In this document: positions 51,401 to 63,592 of the stretch, in pieces | How the letters are laid out: each line of letters begins with the position of its first letter | Position numbering within the stretch: the stretch's first letter is position 1 | Origin: Daucus carota subsp. sativus | Taxonomy: Eukaryota; Streptophyta; Magnoliopsida; Apiales; Apiaceae | Assembly: GCF_001625215.2 (NCBI RefSeq) | Contig: NC_030386.2 | Location: forward strand, 35,839,296-35,903,295 | Reading direction: 5' to 3' | DNA length: 64,000 nucleotides | The notes under the pieces: model-generated | The model's database searches: none | What the model was told of the DNA's origin: nothing | Seen by the model: only the letters and a program-made list of their open reading frames with translations | Position numbers and translations under genes: made by a program

Positions 51401-54400
51401 TCACTTTCTACTCCTGATTTTATACCTCTAAAGCCATGCCCTTTGACTAGTGAATGGATTATGATTGAAAGCATGTGTGCATCATAAAATCAAGTATTTA
51501 CCTATACGTTTCAAGCTACATGTTGAATTTACTATATATATCTTCTGTCTTGTTTTTTCTCTCAGCTGGAAACACTTCTTAAATTCTTCCCCACGCCAGC
51601 GTTTCGGAATCTGACTCTCCAGTGTTTGACAGAGGTATATTTCGAATTAAAGGCTCACTAAAAACATCCAAAGCCATCAGCATTCTGCACCTTAGAATAT
51701 GTGCATATAGTTGATTGCCCTCCTGTGATACTTTACACAGGTAGCAGCTCTTAGTTTCGGAGATTTCTATAATAGCCAGTATGCTAAATTGTATGGCATA
51801 TTCATGCTACAATTGCAGGCAAGTAAAGTTTATTTTGTTGGTGCTACATGTTTATGAATTCATGTTAGTCTGTTTGCTGACTATATACTTTACCAACTTG
51901 CTTACAATTGATAATGTTTACTTGTTCTCTAGGCTGTTGTCCCTTCCAGTTCAAAAATACCTGAAGCCTATGCAAATGGGTCTAGTGAGGAACAGGTTTT
52001 AATTTGAATCAATAAAATCATACTTAGTCCTCAAGCTCATTATAATTATGTGCTACTGATATGTGTCCAAACTTTTTCATCAGGCATTCATTCAGAACTT
52101 GGCGTTATTCTTCACCTCGTTTTTCAAGGCAAGTTTATTTTTTTGGTAACTTATTATAATTTTATGAAGGGAATTTTCTTCTCTGTATACCAAGCTCATG
52201 AAAAGTGACGAGTTAGCTGCTTGTATGTTCAAGCTATGCGAATTGTTAAGCCTTTGCTAAATTTGATCTTATTGTGATTTCAATTGAAGAATGCAATCCA
52301 AACTAAACCTGACAATAAGTACTTTCATCGCCATTCTTCTTCGTTTTAAAATAGACACCAACATTGTAACTGTCCTGTGTTGGATTTTTTTTTTTTTTTT
52401 TTTTTTTGGGGGGGGGGGGGGGGGGTTGTTTTTAGACTTCCAATTTCCCTGAAGTTGAAGTTTATATGGTTATTGATGAATCATTATCATCTGCTTAATG
52501 CAGTGCCATATACGAGTTCTTGAGGCAACACAGGAAAATATTACTGCTTTGCTTGCCGGTCTAGAATATCTCATTGACATTTCATACGTGGATGATACTG
52601 AAGTTTTTAAGGTATGGTTTTTGCTTTGTGTGTTTGTTCGTTGTTTAGCGGCTATCGAGAACTTCACGTGGAAAACAATCACTGATATTAGTGTGCTGGT
52701 CTATAGTCTTCTTTTAATTACTGTCATGATAAGACGTGTTTTAAATGTTGTTATTGATCATCAATGCTGTTGCACTGGCAGGTGTGCTTGGATTATTGGA
52801 ACTCCTTGGTATCAGAGCTCTTCGAGGCACATCATAACATGTATAATCCTTTAGCAACAGGAAGCATAATTGGACTGCAGGTTTGATTCCTCCATGCTAG
52901 TGAATAAAATATGTTTATCTTGTTCACAATTCCTTGTAGTTGTTCAAATTCAATTTTCTTTTGCAGTTGTGTTTGATTACCTATAGCAATTCCATTGCGA
53001 TAAGTACATCACAGGACCTCTAATCTTGTGTTAGCCTTGTGTTACTGTCAGAATTAACTTTGCATGCATCTGTATTCTTCCATTAATCTAATAGATTCTT
53101 GCCTGTCATATAGTATCTGTCTGCTCCTAGTATTGTATCTAATAGATTCTTGCCTGTCAACCTTAATTTCATACGTGCGAGTATTGATTTATATGCATAA
53201 ATTATTTTACTTGCAGCGAACTGTATCTCTTATACAAACATGTTCGTTTCTATTATGTCACTTATTAATGTCATTTTTTATCTACTATCTGAAGCAGATG
53301 CCATTGCTTAATCGTGTTGCCGGTGGTCTTGGCTCGGAAATTTTACAGCGCCGCCAACTTTATGCGATGCCAATGTCCAAGTTGAGATTGCTTATGATAT
53401 GTCGCATGGCAAAGCCCGAGGAGGTTCTAATTGTTGAAGATGAGAATGGTAATATTGTCCGTGAAACTATGAAAGACAATGATGTCCTCGTGCAATACAA
53501 GGTAGTCATACTTCTATGTGTGCTTGAAGTTGTCTCTGTATGATTTCCAAATTGCAGGCCTCCTTTATTTTGCTATAATGCTTTTTTGATAATCTTTGAA
53601 ATTGGTAATTGATATTCTGCATAAAACTATGGACAATGGCGTCCTTGTGCAATACAGGGTAGACAATACATACTTGTAAGCTAGGCATGCCCTTGTCCTT
53701 GTATAAATTATCTGGGTAATAGGGTCATAGACTTTAGCACTTGCCCTTAATTTTGTAGTGCTTCATATAAATAAGATTTTTTAAAGTTATCTGATAAAAA
53801 AAAACAGTATGAAGCTTAGGCTTAGATCTCGCTATTCCTGCTTATTGATGTAAATGTTTGTTATTGGTATTTTATGTTTTATTTACAGTATGCATAATTT
53901 TGTTATTCTATTCTGTTTATGATATTTAAAAATTGTCTTTTATACAGATAATGAGGGAAACACTTATCTACTTGTCCCATCTTGACCATGAAGATACTGA
54001 GAAGCAGGTGCATATTTTTTTATAAATGTAACTGAATGCTGTTTAATTATATATGATATGTTTTCTTAATCTAAATATCATTGTGTTGATCAGAGCCAGC
54101 GTTGACTAATCTGTTACTGGACACTACTTAATGCAAAATTGCAATTGCTGCACTATTACTGTTGTGTATAGGACTTTTATTTTTGCATCACAAATGAGCA
54201 TGAAATATTCATCTACTAGATTTTCCCTATTAGTTATTTGTACTGCCAGATAGTACATAGCATATATATTTTTTAAATTAAACGAAAATAAACAGAATAG
54301 TAGTATAATGGCATATGGTCTTTCACGTTAAGGTTCTTTCGGCTTCTTACAAAGACCAGAGATTCTTTAAGTATCCTGGTTCATTACCGTCCATAAACAA

Positions 54401-57400
54401 GATTTGTAAATCAGTCGTTCGATTTGTAATATTTGTATTACAATAAAGAAATGTGTGATGTACACTAATCTGTATCTGATCTACTCCTAATAGACACTTG
54501 AATTGGTGATTTAAGTGTCTTCTTCATAATTTAGGTTCCTTTTTATCCTTAATAATATGGCTGATGGCCTGTTGCACAAAATTGAAGTGATTAAGCTGTT
54601 CTAGTGTCCTAGTTATTTGTTTGAGTATATCTAGTTGTGATCTCTATTCAGATGCTGAGAAAATTGAGCAAACAACTAAATGGAGAGGATTGGACTTGGA
54701 ACAACCTGAACACATTATGTTGGGCAATTGGATCAATATCTGGGTCCATGATGGAAGATCAGGTTTGATTATCTTATTTCAGAATATGGTTTTTAAATAT
54801 TTCTCCCGTTGTATCATCTAAAGCTTAAACAATCTAAGTATCTAACTACTGTTTTAAGTCCAATAATTATTATTTATCTATTTTTTAATTTTTTTTGTCA
54901 GGAAAATAGATTTCTCGTTATGGTGATTCGGGATTTACTGAATCTATGCGAAGTAACAAAAGGAAAAGACAACAAAGCTGTTATTGCTAGTAACATTATG
55001 TAAGAATTGTATATCAGTTGTAGTATATCATAGTGGCTCCATCCTCATCTTCTGTGAACTAGATGATTAAAAATTTACTTACATTTGAAAACCTATGGCT
55101 TTTGTTCAGGTACGTGGTTGGCCAGTACCCAAGGTTTCTTCGTGCCCATTGGAAGTTTCTCAAAACGGTTGTCAACAAGTTGTTTGAATTCATGCATGAA
55201 ACACATCCGGGAGTTCAGGTTTTTAATAAAGCTCAAGCAATTTTCTTTTTAATTTTCGGTGCTTTCATTTATTTTTTTTCTTCCAAATGCTTAAAGGTAC
55301 AAATACTTATATCCCAAACCGAACTTAAGATTTTTCTTCTAAACAATGTTGTTATGATATATATAGTGTGAGTATCATATTGATAATGTAAAATACAGTC
55401 CTGAAGAACGAGCTCCACAAGTCTTATGCATACATGGTCAGGGGTCGTATAAAGTCATGTTCTTTGCTTAGTGTGTACAAAGTCGTTCTGCTTTCTGTTC
55501 TGTATTGCTGGTCACAAATATTATCTTATATTTCATAATAGTGGGTAGTGGATGGTGCAAGTAAATTTTAAGAATACTGGTTTGGTTTCAGTCAAAATAT
55601 AACATTTACCAAAATGTTATGTTAGTGAATGACAAAAAATCTGACATGGAAGTAGAGAATTTACACAAATAATCGATGTAGAGTAAGTTAAAGACTTGTA
55701 GTCACACAAATAATTGATGTAAAGTAAGTTGTAGACTTTTAGTATTAAATAGTTAATTAGTATAAATGTTATTCGACAAAATGGTCATACATTTTGGTGA
55801 GGAGCTACTGTTACTCCTTTAAAAATATGTTGCGACTTGGAATATTGACAGACTTTAGGTTTTGTCGCAATTTTCTGTGGGCATTAGACTTGATCTGTTT
55901 CTTTTGGATCATTGTTTTCTGAGTTACTATTAGATTTTCTTTTGAGTTTGGGGGCTGCAATATTGTAGTTTTTTTAAGCTTTATTTATAATATAACTTCT
56001 CTTTTGTTATTTATGGTGGTCTGCACCACATTATTAATTTACTGTAACTGCTGAAATTTCGTTTACAATTTGACATTTTCTCGTTGATAATTTATAGGAT
56101 ATGGCCTGCGATACTTTTTTGAAAATCGTTCAGAAATGCAGGCGTAAATTTGTTATTGTTCAGGTAATATATTTTGTCTCAAGCATTATTATCTATTGGT
56201 TTCTTGGTTTGTTATCTATTATTGTAAATTCCTTGTTCCATGTGCAACATGTGGAATACTAGATGTGAACTCAACGCTAAAGTCCAACTACAAAGTGCAC
56301 AAATAATTCATTTTTTGAGGGACTGGGGTTGCTTGTGGACTGGACTGTTAGAATTCTTCCACTATAGCTTATGTTATCTTCTCTGCAGGTTGGGGAGAGT
56401 GAACCGTTTGTGTCGGAACTTTTAACAACACTTCCTACAACCATTGCAGATCTTGAGAATCATCAGATTCATTCATTTTATGAATCTGTAAGGCAGTTTA
56501 TTATTCATATCTTTCTTATATATATATATATATTTATAATCCATCTCAGCCTGTTAGCATCACATTATTAAATATTCTGTTTATAGGTTGGTAATATGAT
56601 TCAAGCAGAATCTGACCCCCAAAAGAGAGATGAATATCTGCAGAGGCTAATGGAGCTTCCTAATCAGGCAAGTTTTGAACCCCCCCCCCCCTCCCATTTA
56701 CATGAACAGGTGTAGAAATTATATTTGTTAAGCATCTGTTTTAAGTATTGAACTTTATGCAGAAATGGGCTGAGATTATAGGCCAAGCACGTCAAAGTGT
56801 TGAATTACTAAAGGACCCAGATGTTGGCCGGGCTGTGCTTAATATATTGCAGGTATGTATTGGTTTTCAGGATGGTTTCTCGAGCTATTCAAGAATACTT
56901 GTTCATGTATTACAGACGCAGTAGCCATTAGCTAGATTGTCCTATTAACAAAGTGTTGTGCATATTTTGAATTAGTAACGAGACTCGATATAGTACCTCT
57001 ATTATTAATTTTATCTTCTTTTTTTGAATAATAATTTTATTTTATTTGTTTGGCATTGGCAGACTAATACAAGCGTTGCTGCCTCCCTTGGAACTTATTT
57101 CTTGCCACAAATTTCTCTGATCTTTCTGGACATGCTTAATGTGTATCGGTATGTCAATACTAGTATAGACATCCTATTCCAACTATGAACAACGCTGATT
57201 AAATAATTTTCAATTTTTACTCATGAGATTTAGATCCATAATCTTTTATTGGGTTTCAACAGAATGTATAGTGAGCTCATATCAGCCAGCATTGCTGAAG
57301 GAACACCTTATACTTCGAAGTCATCTTATGTCAAACTCTTACGGTGAGGTCAACTAACAAAATTTTGTTCTAGATTGTTTTGTATGTTTGAACCCTTCTC

Positions 57401-60400
57401 TTAAAAAACTGTTTCTTTTTGTTCAATCAGTTCTGTAAAGAGAGAAACTCTTAAACTCATCGAGACATTTCTAGACAAGGCGGAAAATCAACCACAAATT
57501 GGGAAGCAATTTGTGCCTCCTATGATGGACCCTGTTCTTGGTGATTATGCTCGGAATTTGCCAGATGCTAGAGAATCTGAAGTTTTATCACTTTTTGCTA
57601 CAATAATAAACAAGTATGCCCATGGTTGTCTTTTTTTCTTCTTCCTCATTTTCTGTCTGTTTCATTTTGACATGATTTGGTTTACTTTCTGTATTCAGGT
57701 ACAAAGCTGCAATGATTGAGGATGTCCCTCACATATTTGAAGCTTCTTTTCAGTGTACACTTGAGGTGAGTTTTAATGCTGCTTTAGACATTTAGTTACA
57801 AGTTAGTACTTTAGTCTCTTGTGTCAAATAGATAGCCTTTGAAAGTGAATTTTACTCATTTCAAACATGTACACATGTTCACCCGATGTTGATTAGTACC
57901 TCGGCATGTATTCTGTATAGTTTTAGTACTGTTAACCATGCATATAGCATTCTCTTGCATCAATTAAAAAAAACCTAAAAAGTTATCACAGAAGGCTTCT
58001 TCTATGCAAGTGAGTATTATTTGCTGTGGGTATTAGCTACCTAGTGCAAGGCAAGCCTAGTTGGCAACTTGAGGTTCTGTATCTGAACATGGGGAGTACA
58101 CATGGTTGAACATTCCACACAGACTTGTATGTGGATTTTGCTCCACTCAGTACCATTAGAGGTTGTCTGTTGTATTGAACTTGTAGTTAGCTATGTTTGG
58201 TCTGTTAGCCAACTCGTTTTTTTTTTTTAAGTAGGTATTACATATCCCTTTTCTCTTTATTGTGAAAGTAATCTAATTTACGACCTCACGGAGATACTAG
58301 ACTGTAGCTTATCTTGAAAATTTTTTGTATTGCAACTGTGGGCTGCTTTTGGCAAGGCATATCTGTTTATTCCATTAATGCGATGCAACTTACTGAGCTT
58401 ATCTTGCTTTATAATAGATGTTATTCTTTTATTCTCCTAAAAATGTCTGCAAAGAAAGGTTGCATGTTATTATTGTTTTCAGTTCCAATAATATATATTT
58501 TGCTTTATATATTTCTATTCCGCCTTTACCATAGTAATAGCCATATTTCTATGAAGAATGTAGTATAGTTAATCGTTATGTCCGACATGTATCAGGAATT
58601 TGTATATGTTTTGGCCTAAGATCCTTGGTTCTGGGATCATTGGGCTGAGAAGTTGTAGTGGATTGATTTTTTGTGGTTTATACAAGGGTTGCACAGTTAT
58701 CTTCCAAACATTCAACTTATATCTGGGTTCTTCATCCCAATGGACTTATCAATGATTTTCCTTATTGTATTCCAGATGATCACGAAGAATTTTGAGGACT
58801 ACCCTGAGCATCGGCTTAAGTTCTTTTCTCTGCTCCGTGCAATCGCTACACATTGTTTCAAGGCATTAATTCTTTTGTCAAGCGAGGTTAGTCTTTGGAG
58901 ATGTACCACAGCATACTTCTTTCAGTTTATTAGTTTGTAAAGGACAACAAGTTTACTGATTATGTGAAAACCAAATACAGTATAGCAAGTTTTGCCTATA
59001 TTATAAATTGTCTAATGTTGCTTATGTTCTGGATTAGCAACTTAAACTTGTTATGGATTCGATAATATGGGCATTCCGGCACACGGAAAGGAATATAGCT
59101 GAAACAGGGCTTAACCTATTGTTAGAGATGCTGAAGAATTTCCAGGTATGATTTCTGCGGCCAACATCTACATCTACTTAACATGGAGGGAGAGATGACT
59201 GTTTAGTAATTCAGAGTGTGTATGTGAATATTACTTTTTTATGGAACTTACATTATTAATAACACCTTGACAGGCTACAGACTTCTGCAACCAATTCTAT
59301 CGCAGTTACTTCTTGACTATTGAGCAGGAAATTTTTGCGGTCCTAACAGACACATTTCATAAACCCGGGTTCAAGTTGCATGTGGCAGTGCTTCAGCACT
59401 TGTTCTGCCTGGTACTGTTTCTTTCATATTTTTGGTTCCAATTTTGTTGGAATTATGTTCACCAGGGTTGTAATTGCACCTGTTCAGGCAGATTCAGGCT
59501 CACTAACTGAACCATTGTTGTAATTGTGCGTTTTCAGGTAGATTCAGGTTCATTAACCGAACCTTTGTGGGATGCATCAACGGTTGCTTACCCGTATTCA
59601 AGTAATGCTATGTTTGTTCGTGAGTACACAATAAAGCTGTTGGGCTCATCATTCCCGAATATGACAGTTGCTGAGGTACATGCTTATCAAATGTAGATGA
59701 AATGTTATGTTAATTGTGAACATGGACTAGACTGTTAAAATATATTTGATCTTTTCAGGTGACTCAGTTTGTCAGTGGGTTGTATGAATCAAGAGCTGAT
59801 CTTTCCACATTTAAGAACCACATACGAGACTTCCTCGTCCAATCAAAAGCATTTTCAGCTCAGGTATCTCTTGTGGCAATGCAATACTTCTTTTGTCAAC
59901 AGAAGCCCTCTTTTCATGGAATTGGAATTTTTTTTCTTAATTTTTATATGGCACAGGCTTTGTAATTTTGTAATTATGGTTTAATGCACTATATATGAGC
60001 ACATATCCGAACCCTTTAAAGGAATAGAACACTTTGAAGATTACATGCATTAAAATTCATGAATTTTGATAGGAGGATATATATTTATGATCTACGTGGA
60101 ATTTTATTTGACCTACTTCTCGTATGATATATTTTCAGAAATTAAAGGGGATTACAGAACTTGGGAACATGAATGATAATTCTAGATTGTAAAATGTTAT
60201 GTTAGAAGCCCCACACGTGTCCTCGATATGTTTTGATGCTGTTAATCTGTGGAGTTACATGAATCTGTGTTGTATACAGGATAACAAGGATCTTTATGCG
60301 GAAGAAGCTGCTGCTCAGAGAGAAAGGGAACGGCAACGAATGCTTACAATTCCAGGGCTTATTGCACCTAATGAGATACAAGATGAAATGTTGGATTCGT

Positions 60401-60402
60401 AA
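48433..60402 (+). CDS. XPO1: Exportin-1 / CRM1 nuclear export receptor, complete
   Basis: XPO1 carries leucine-rich-NES cargo out of the nucleus with Ran-GTP. I trace 32 in-phase coding exons for 1,078 aa. The first are 48433-48537, 49843-49959, 50095-50187, 50287-50358, 50458-50565, 50661-50743 and 51243-51381. The next are 51566-51634, 51741-51818, 51933-51995, 52084-52128, 52504-52611, 52782-52880, 53298-53501, 53948-54007, 54652-54762, 54902-54999 and 55110-55218. Then come 56098-56163, 56389-56487, 56587-56667, 56763-56852, 57063-57148, 57263-57343, 57431-57613, 57699-57765, 58776-58886 and 59038-59145. The last four are 59274-59411, 59538-59675, 59759-59863 and 60280-60402. The start is [16 protein letters not shown] and the end [22 protein letters not shown] (Cys near residue 504, codon 54718-54720) is the NES-groove cysteine equivalent to human Cys528. 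Introns 9, 11 and 21 have GC donors. It is full length and looks functional. Confidence 0.97.
52385..52425. repeat. T23-G18 homopolymer tract in XPO1 intron 11
   Basis: Twenty-three T followed directly by 18 G, about 80 bp before the exon 12 acceptor. Exact lengths are uncertain in any assembly. A shorter C12 run lies at 56680-56691 in intron 21. Confidence 0.9.
53091..53159. repeat. Direct repeat in XPO1 intron 13
   Basis: ATCTAATAGATTCTTGCCTGTCA occurs twice about 50 bp apart. It is noncoding. Confidence 0.8.
55664..55742. repeat. 41-bp imperfect tandem duplication in XPO1 intron 18
   Basis: Two copies of a unit starting CACAAATAATCGATGTA with five or so differences. They lie between ACCAAAATGT (about 55607) and its inverted copy ACATTTTGGT (about 55788), which may mark an eroded inverted-repeat element. 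Confidence 0.65.
59468..59567. repeat. 50-bp tandem duplication across the XPO1 exon 30 acceptor
   Basis: The unit runs from TTGTAATTG through the pyrimidine tract and TTCAG into the first bases of exon 30 (GATTCAGG, then CACTAACTGAACC or CATTAACCGAACC). The downstream copy is the real exon start at 59538. The upstream copy ends its exon-like part at TTGTTGTAA. Confidence 0.85.
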
Positions 60403-61276
60403 TTGTTTTAAATTGTGCAGAGAAGTGCTAGTTTCCCTAATTTGTACCATCGTCTTTCATGGGATTTTCGGATGCTGACAGAACCAATGGTTGGCAGGTG
60501 TAGAGATTTTTTAGTTTATATCGTGCAGGAATATAGTGGTAGACCTTGTGTCGTATGGGGTTTCGTTGTAACCGGAACAAAGTTAAGAAGTTAATTATCA
60601 GAATAGGGATTATGTATACAAATTTAGCAGGTTTTGCAGATTATAAAAATCCTGTTTAGAAATTTTCTTCCTGGATTGCTTGCTGAAAAGGTTTATTATG
60701 CATATATATTTGCATAATATAGGATTTTTAATGTGGATGGATTGAGGAAATTTTGGTTTCTTTTATGTTTGACTCGTATCTGAGTTTTATATTTTCTTCA
60801 TTTTAAACGGTTGCGGGAATACCTCTCCTCTGTACATAGGTGTTCCGTATTCTTTATGAAACAAATAAAGCGGGTAGAGTCTGTGGAACAATGATCGGTA
60901 TTTTTGCTTCATTAGCTAAAACTCTTTATTACATTAGCTAAAACTCTTTCTTCAATCTCGAAGGAGTAACATTTGAGAAATATGCAACTGTTTGGGCGTC
61001 GTTAGTTTATCATGGATAATTGAAAAAACTTTTTTACATTTATTAACAAATTCTATATTGATGTTAAATGTGGGTTTTTTCAAACATTATAGTTGAATAG
61101 AATATTTTAAAATTCAAAGTGTTTTTTAGGTAAAAAGATTAATTTATATAATCCTTTAACTCTCTTGATTATCTGGATGAAATGTTGAGAGGATTATAAT
61201 TCCTTTAAACCTTCTCTGAGAAGAACACTACTGTTAAAATTCATAAAGGTCTTTTTATTTTATTCCTTTAAACTAG
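60403..61276. other. Convergent intergenic region: XPO1 and the chimeric F-box gene
   Basis: Contains both 3' UTRs. ATTAGCTAAAACTCTTT is repeated at about 60911 and 60935. The right half (60990-61240) is AT-rich with no recognised element. No gene is seen. Confidence 0.55.
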
Positions 61277-63149
61277 CTAAATTGTTGTTTGATTCTTTTG
61301 ACATCTCCATGTGAGCTGCTTGATACTTCCATCCTCCAAGCTAAATACACCCATATCAACTCCAGTCTCGTTGCTAATTGAAGAAATATGATCCGTGAAA
61401 TAAATAGAATTCCCTTGCCAACCTTGAGTATCCAAAACCGAAAAAGACAGAGAATGATCACCACCAAGAAATAGACTACGATCTCCCAGAGAATCCACTT
61501 TCACCCATCGTCTGTCATCAAAATTATATGTAAAAACATCAAAGTACTTAGTTGCATAAACCTGCTGACCATTTTCAAGAAGACTACCTATAATCCTTGT
61601 AACAAGAAGAATATCAACCCCCGATTCTACCAAATAAAGTATAATATAATTATTGACCCAAGGACGCCAGTAAATTTCTCTCGGAGGAATGTTACGAGTC
61701 ATCTCGCTAAAACGAGGTGAATCAATTGTCGATGCTAACTTGGAGGTCCATTGAAAATCTAAAGCTTTTCTGACACATGCTGCTTCAAGGGAATAGAACG
61801 ACGAAGACGTCAACGGGGCCTCGATCCACTTGTTGTTTTCAGGATGATAACTATCCTGCAGCAACAATTTGACTTTATTACACATTAGGAAAATGACTCC
61901 AAATCTGCCTCCGGAACGAATGGGATCTGATGTGAGACGAGTTCGATAAAATTTTCTGATAAGCATATAATGTGGAAGAGTATCAGAAGGAATAACAATC
62001 TTCCTAGCTTCAAAACAATAAGGGTTGAAGATAAATACAGAAGATTGGCGTTCTTCATCCACAACATGTAATATCAACCACCCTTTTGAACATCCAATAC
62101 AATAAATATTTAAATCACCCCAGAAGTTGTTGAACTCATGGTGTAGTTTCTGACGAGCAAAGTTGAAAAAACAACATCCCCTGTTGTCTGTTGTTGACCA
62201 GATCAGATATGGAGGCTGTGAAGAAGGATTAGAGATAAGACATAAATTCAAAACAGCTATTTTCCATGAACGACATACGTGTTTGAAGCGAATAATGTCA
62301 AAACAAGTCATCCTCTTTATAACAGACTCCAAAATATCAGTATGAAGATTGGCCCAATCTGGTGAAGAAGCAGAAAGCTTCCTACGTTTGCTTGGAATAG
62401 TGTAGAAGGGTTTCATGCTTGGGTTTATAATCCTATCAATATGCAACTGCACACCACGAAGGACTTCTAAAATAAACTCATTGGTTTGGCAGGGAACCTT
62501 TGTTACTTGAAAGATATGTGAACCAAGTTTAGGCTCTGCTAATCCTACACTCAATTTGGAATTGTTTCCCTCCTCCGGTTTGGGGAGGGCAAGTACCAAA
62601 AATCTGTGCAACTCGTCAGTCATTTGACCTATAAATTTAAAAAATATAATTAGAAACATAAAAATTTGTGAAACTTCAATTCAAGCAATCAGCAAAAATT
62701 AGTCAAAAAAGTATGTCACACAAATCATAAATAATCACAACATCAGTGACATTCATATATCTACATGCCCCCTATTCATAAAAATTATATCTTTATCTTT
62801 TATATCATCAAAATCAAACAAAACAGAACTTTATTCAACTTGGGGAGTTGAGAATCATAAAAATCAAAACTTTATCTTTACAATAAAAAGTAAAACTTTA
62901 TCAAGTAACTAAAAATAAACATACAATTATAGAAATACCTAAAGAGAAAGCAGTGATTTGATTTAGGGCGTGGAGGGCCGATTGAAAAGGATCGAAAGCC
63001 ACGAGCTTTACAACTTTGCTAAACTCTTTGAGGTCGCTCACGCAGTTCCGAACAGCGTCAGTATTCTTTCCGATGTCTTCTGATTCATATTCATGGCAGA
63101 GAAACAGAGAATACCCTAAAGCCGCCTGGTAGAGCAGATACAACACCAT
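61277..63149 (-). CDS. Chimeric protein: NOP56 N-terminal region + F-box + DUF295 (KIB-like)
   Basis: Two exons, 62939-63149 and 61277-62628, join in phase across a GT-AG intron of 310 bp for 520 aa. Residues 1 to about 138 match the start of NOP56, the box C/D snoRNP core protein: MVLYLLYQAALGYSLFL, GKNTDAVRNCVSDL, KVVKLVAFDPFQSALHALNQ, MTDELHRFLVLALPK, GLAEPKLGSHIFQ and PCQTNEFILEVLRGVQLH. The NOP56 coiled coil and Nop RNA-binding domain are absent. A basic linker (SKRRKL, about 150-155) leads into an F-box at about 160-200 (DWANLHTDILESVI, FKHVCRSWKIAV). A DUF295/KIB-type C-terminal domain follows, ending LGDRSLFLGGDHSLSFSVLD, GNSIYFTDH and GVFSLEDGSIKQLTW. The ATG at 63149 is exactly the NOP56 start; the frame continues upstream only from a GTG. 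The function is unknown; I infer an SCF adaptor. Confidence 0.85.
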
Positions 63150-63592
63150 CTTAGCTGAGACTTGAGAGAGAACAACGGAAGAGAGAATCTCGCCGAGAAA
63201 CGACTGCACTTCTTTTTTATTATTACACTATAATTATAATCATATTATCTCCTCGATACCTAAATTTGATATAGGCCGGGGACGAACTACTCTCAAGTCT
63301 CAACCCATAGATCGATCAGTGTTTATCACTTTTTTCAGGAGGACGGGTTCTAGTTCTACTCGGATTTTAAAACAAAAAAATTGGATATTCAATTGAAATT
63401 GTAAAATACTATTTTTTGAAACATGTATTTAACTCAAATTTCTTATATTTTTTAATATTCAAAAAATGTAGAGTAAAAATATAATAAACAAATGAAATAC
63501 ATTAAAAAAAAAACCTCTCTCCCTGGCCAAGAATACTCTCTCAGCAATCTCTCTCTGTGCTTTGATCCAACTGTTAAAACAGAAGGTGGGTG
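63150..63592. promoter_or_regulatory. Divergent promoter region between the chimeric F-box gene and ARFB1
   Basis: Only 443 bp separate the two start codons, so the two genes must share or abut promoters here. The segment is AT-rich with a CT-rich stretch just before the ARFB1 ATG (about 63515-63560). No clear TATA box could be assigned. Confidence 0.5.

Noticed and set aside
62939-63149. This exon as the start of a normal NOP56 gene
   Set aside because: The frame continues into F-box and DUF295 sequence, and no coiled coil or Nop domain is present anywhere in the region.
63150-63209. Upstream extension of the chimeric protein by 20 codons
   Set aside because: The extension begins at GTG, not ATG, and NOP56 homology begins exactly at the ATG at 63149.
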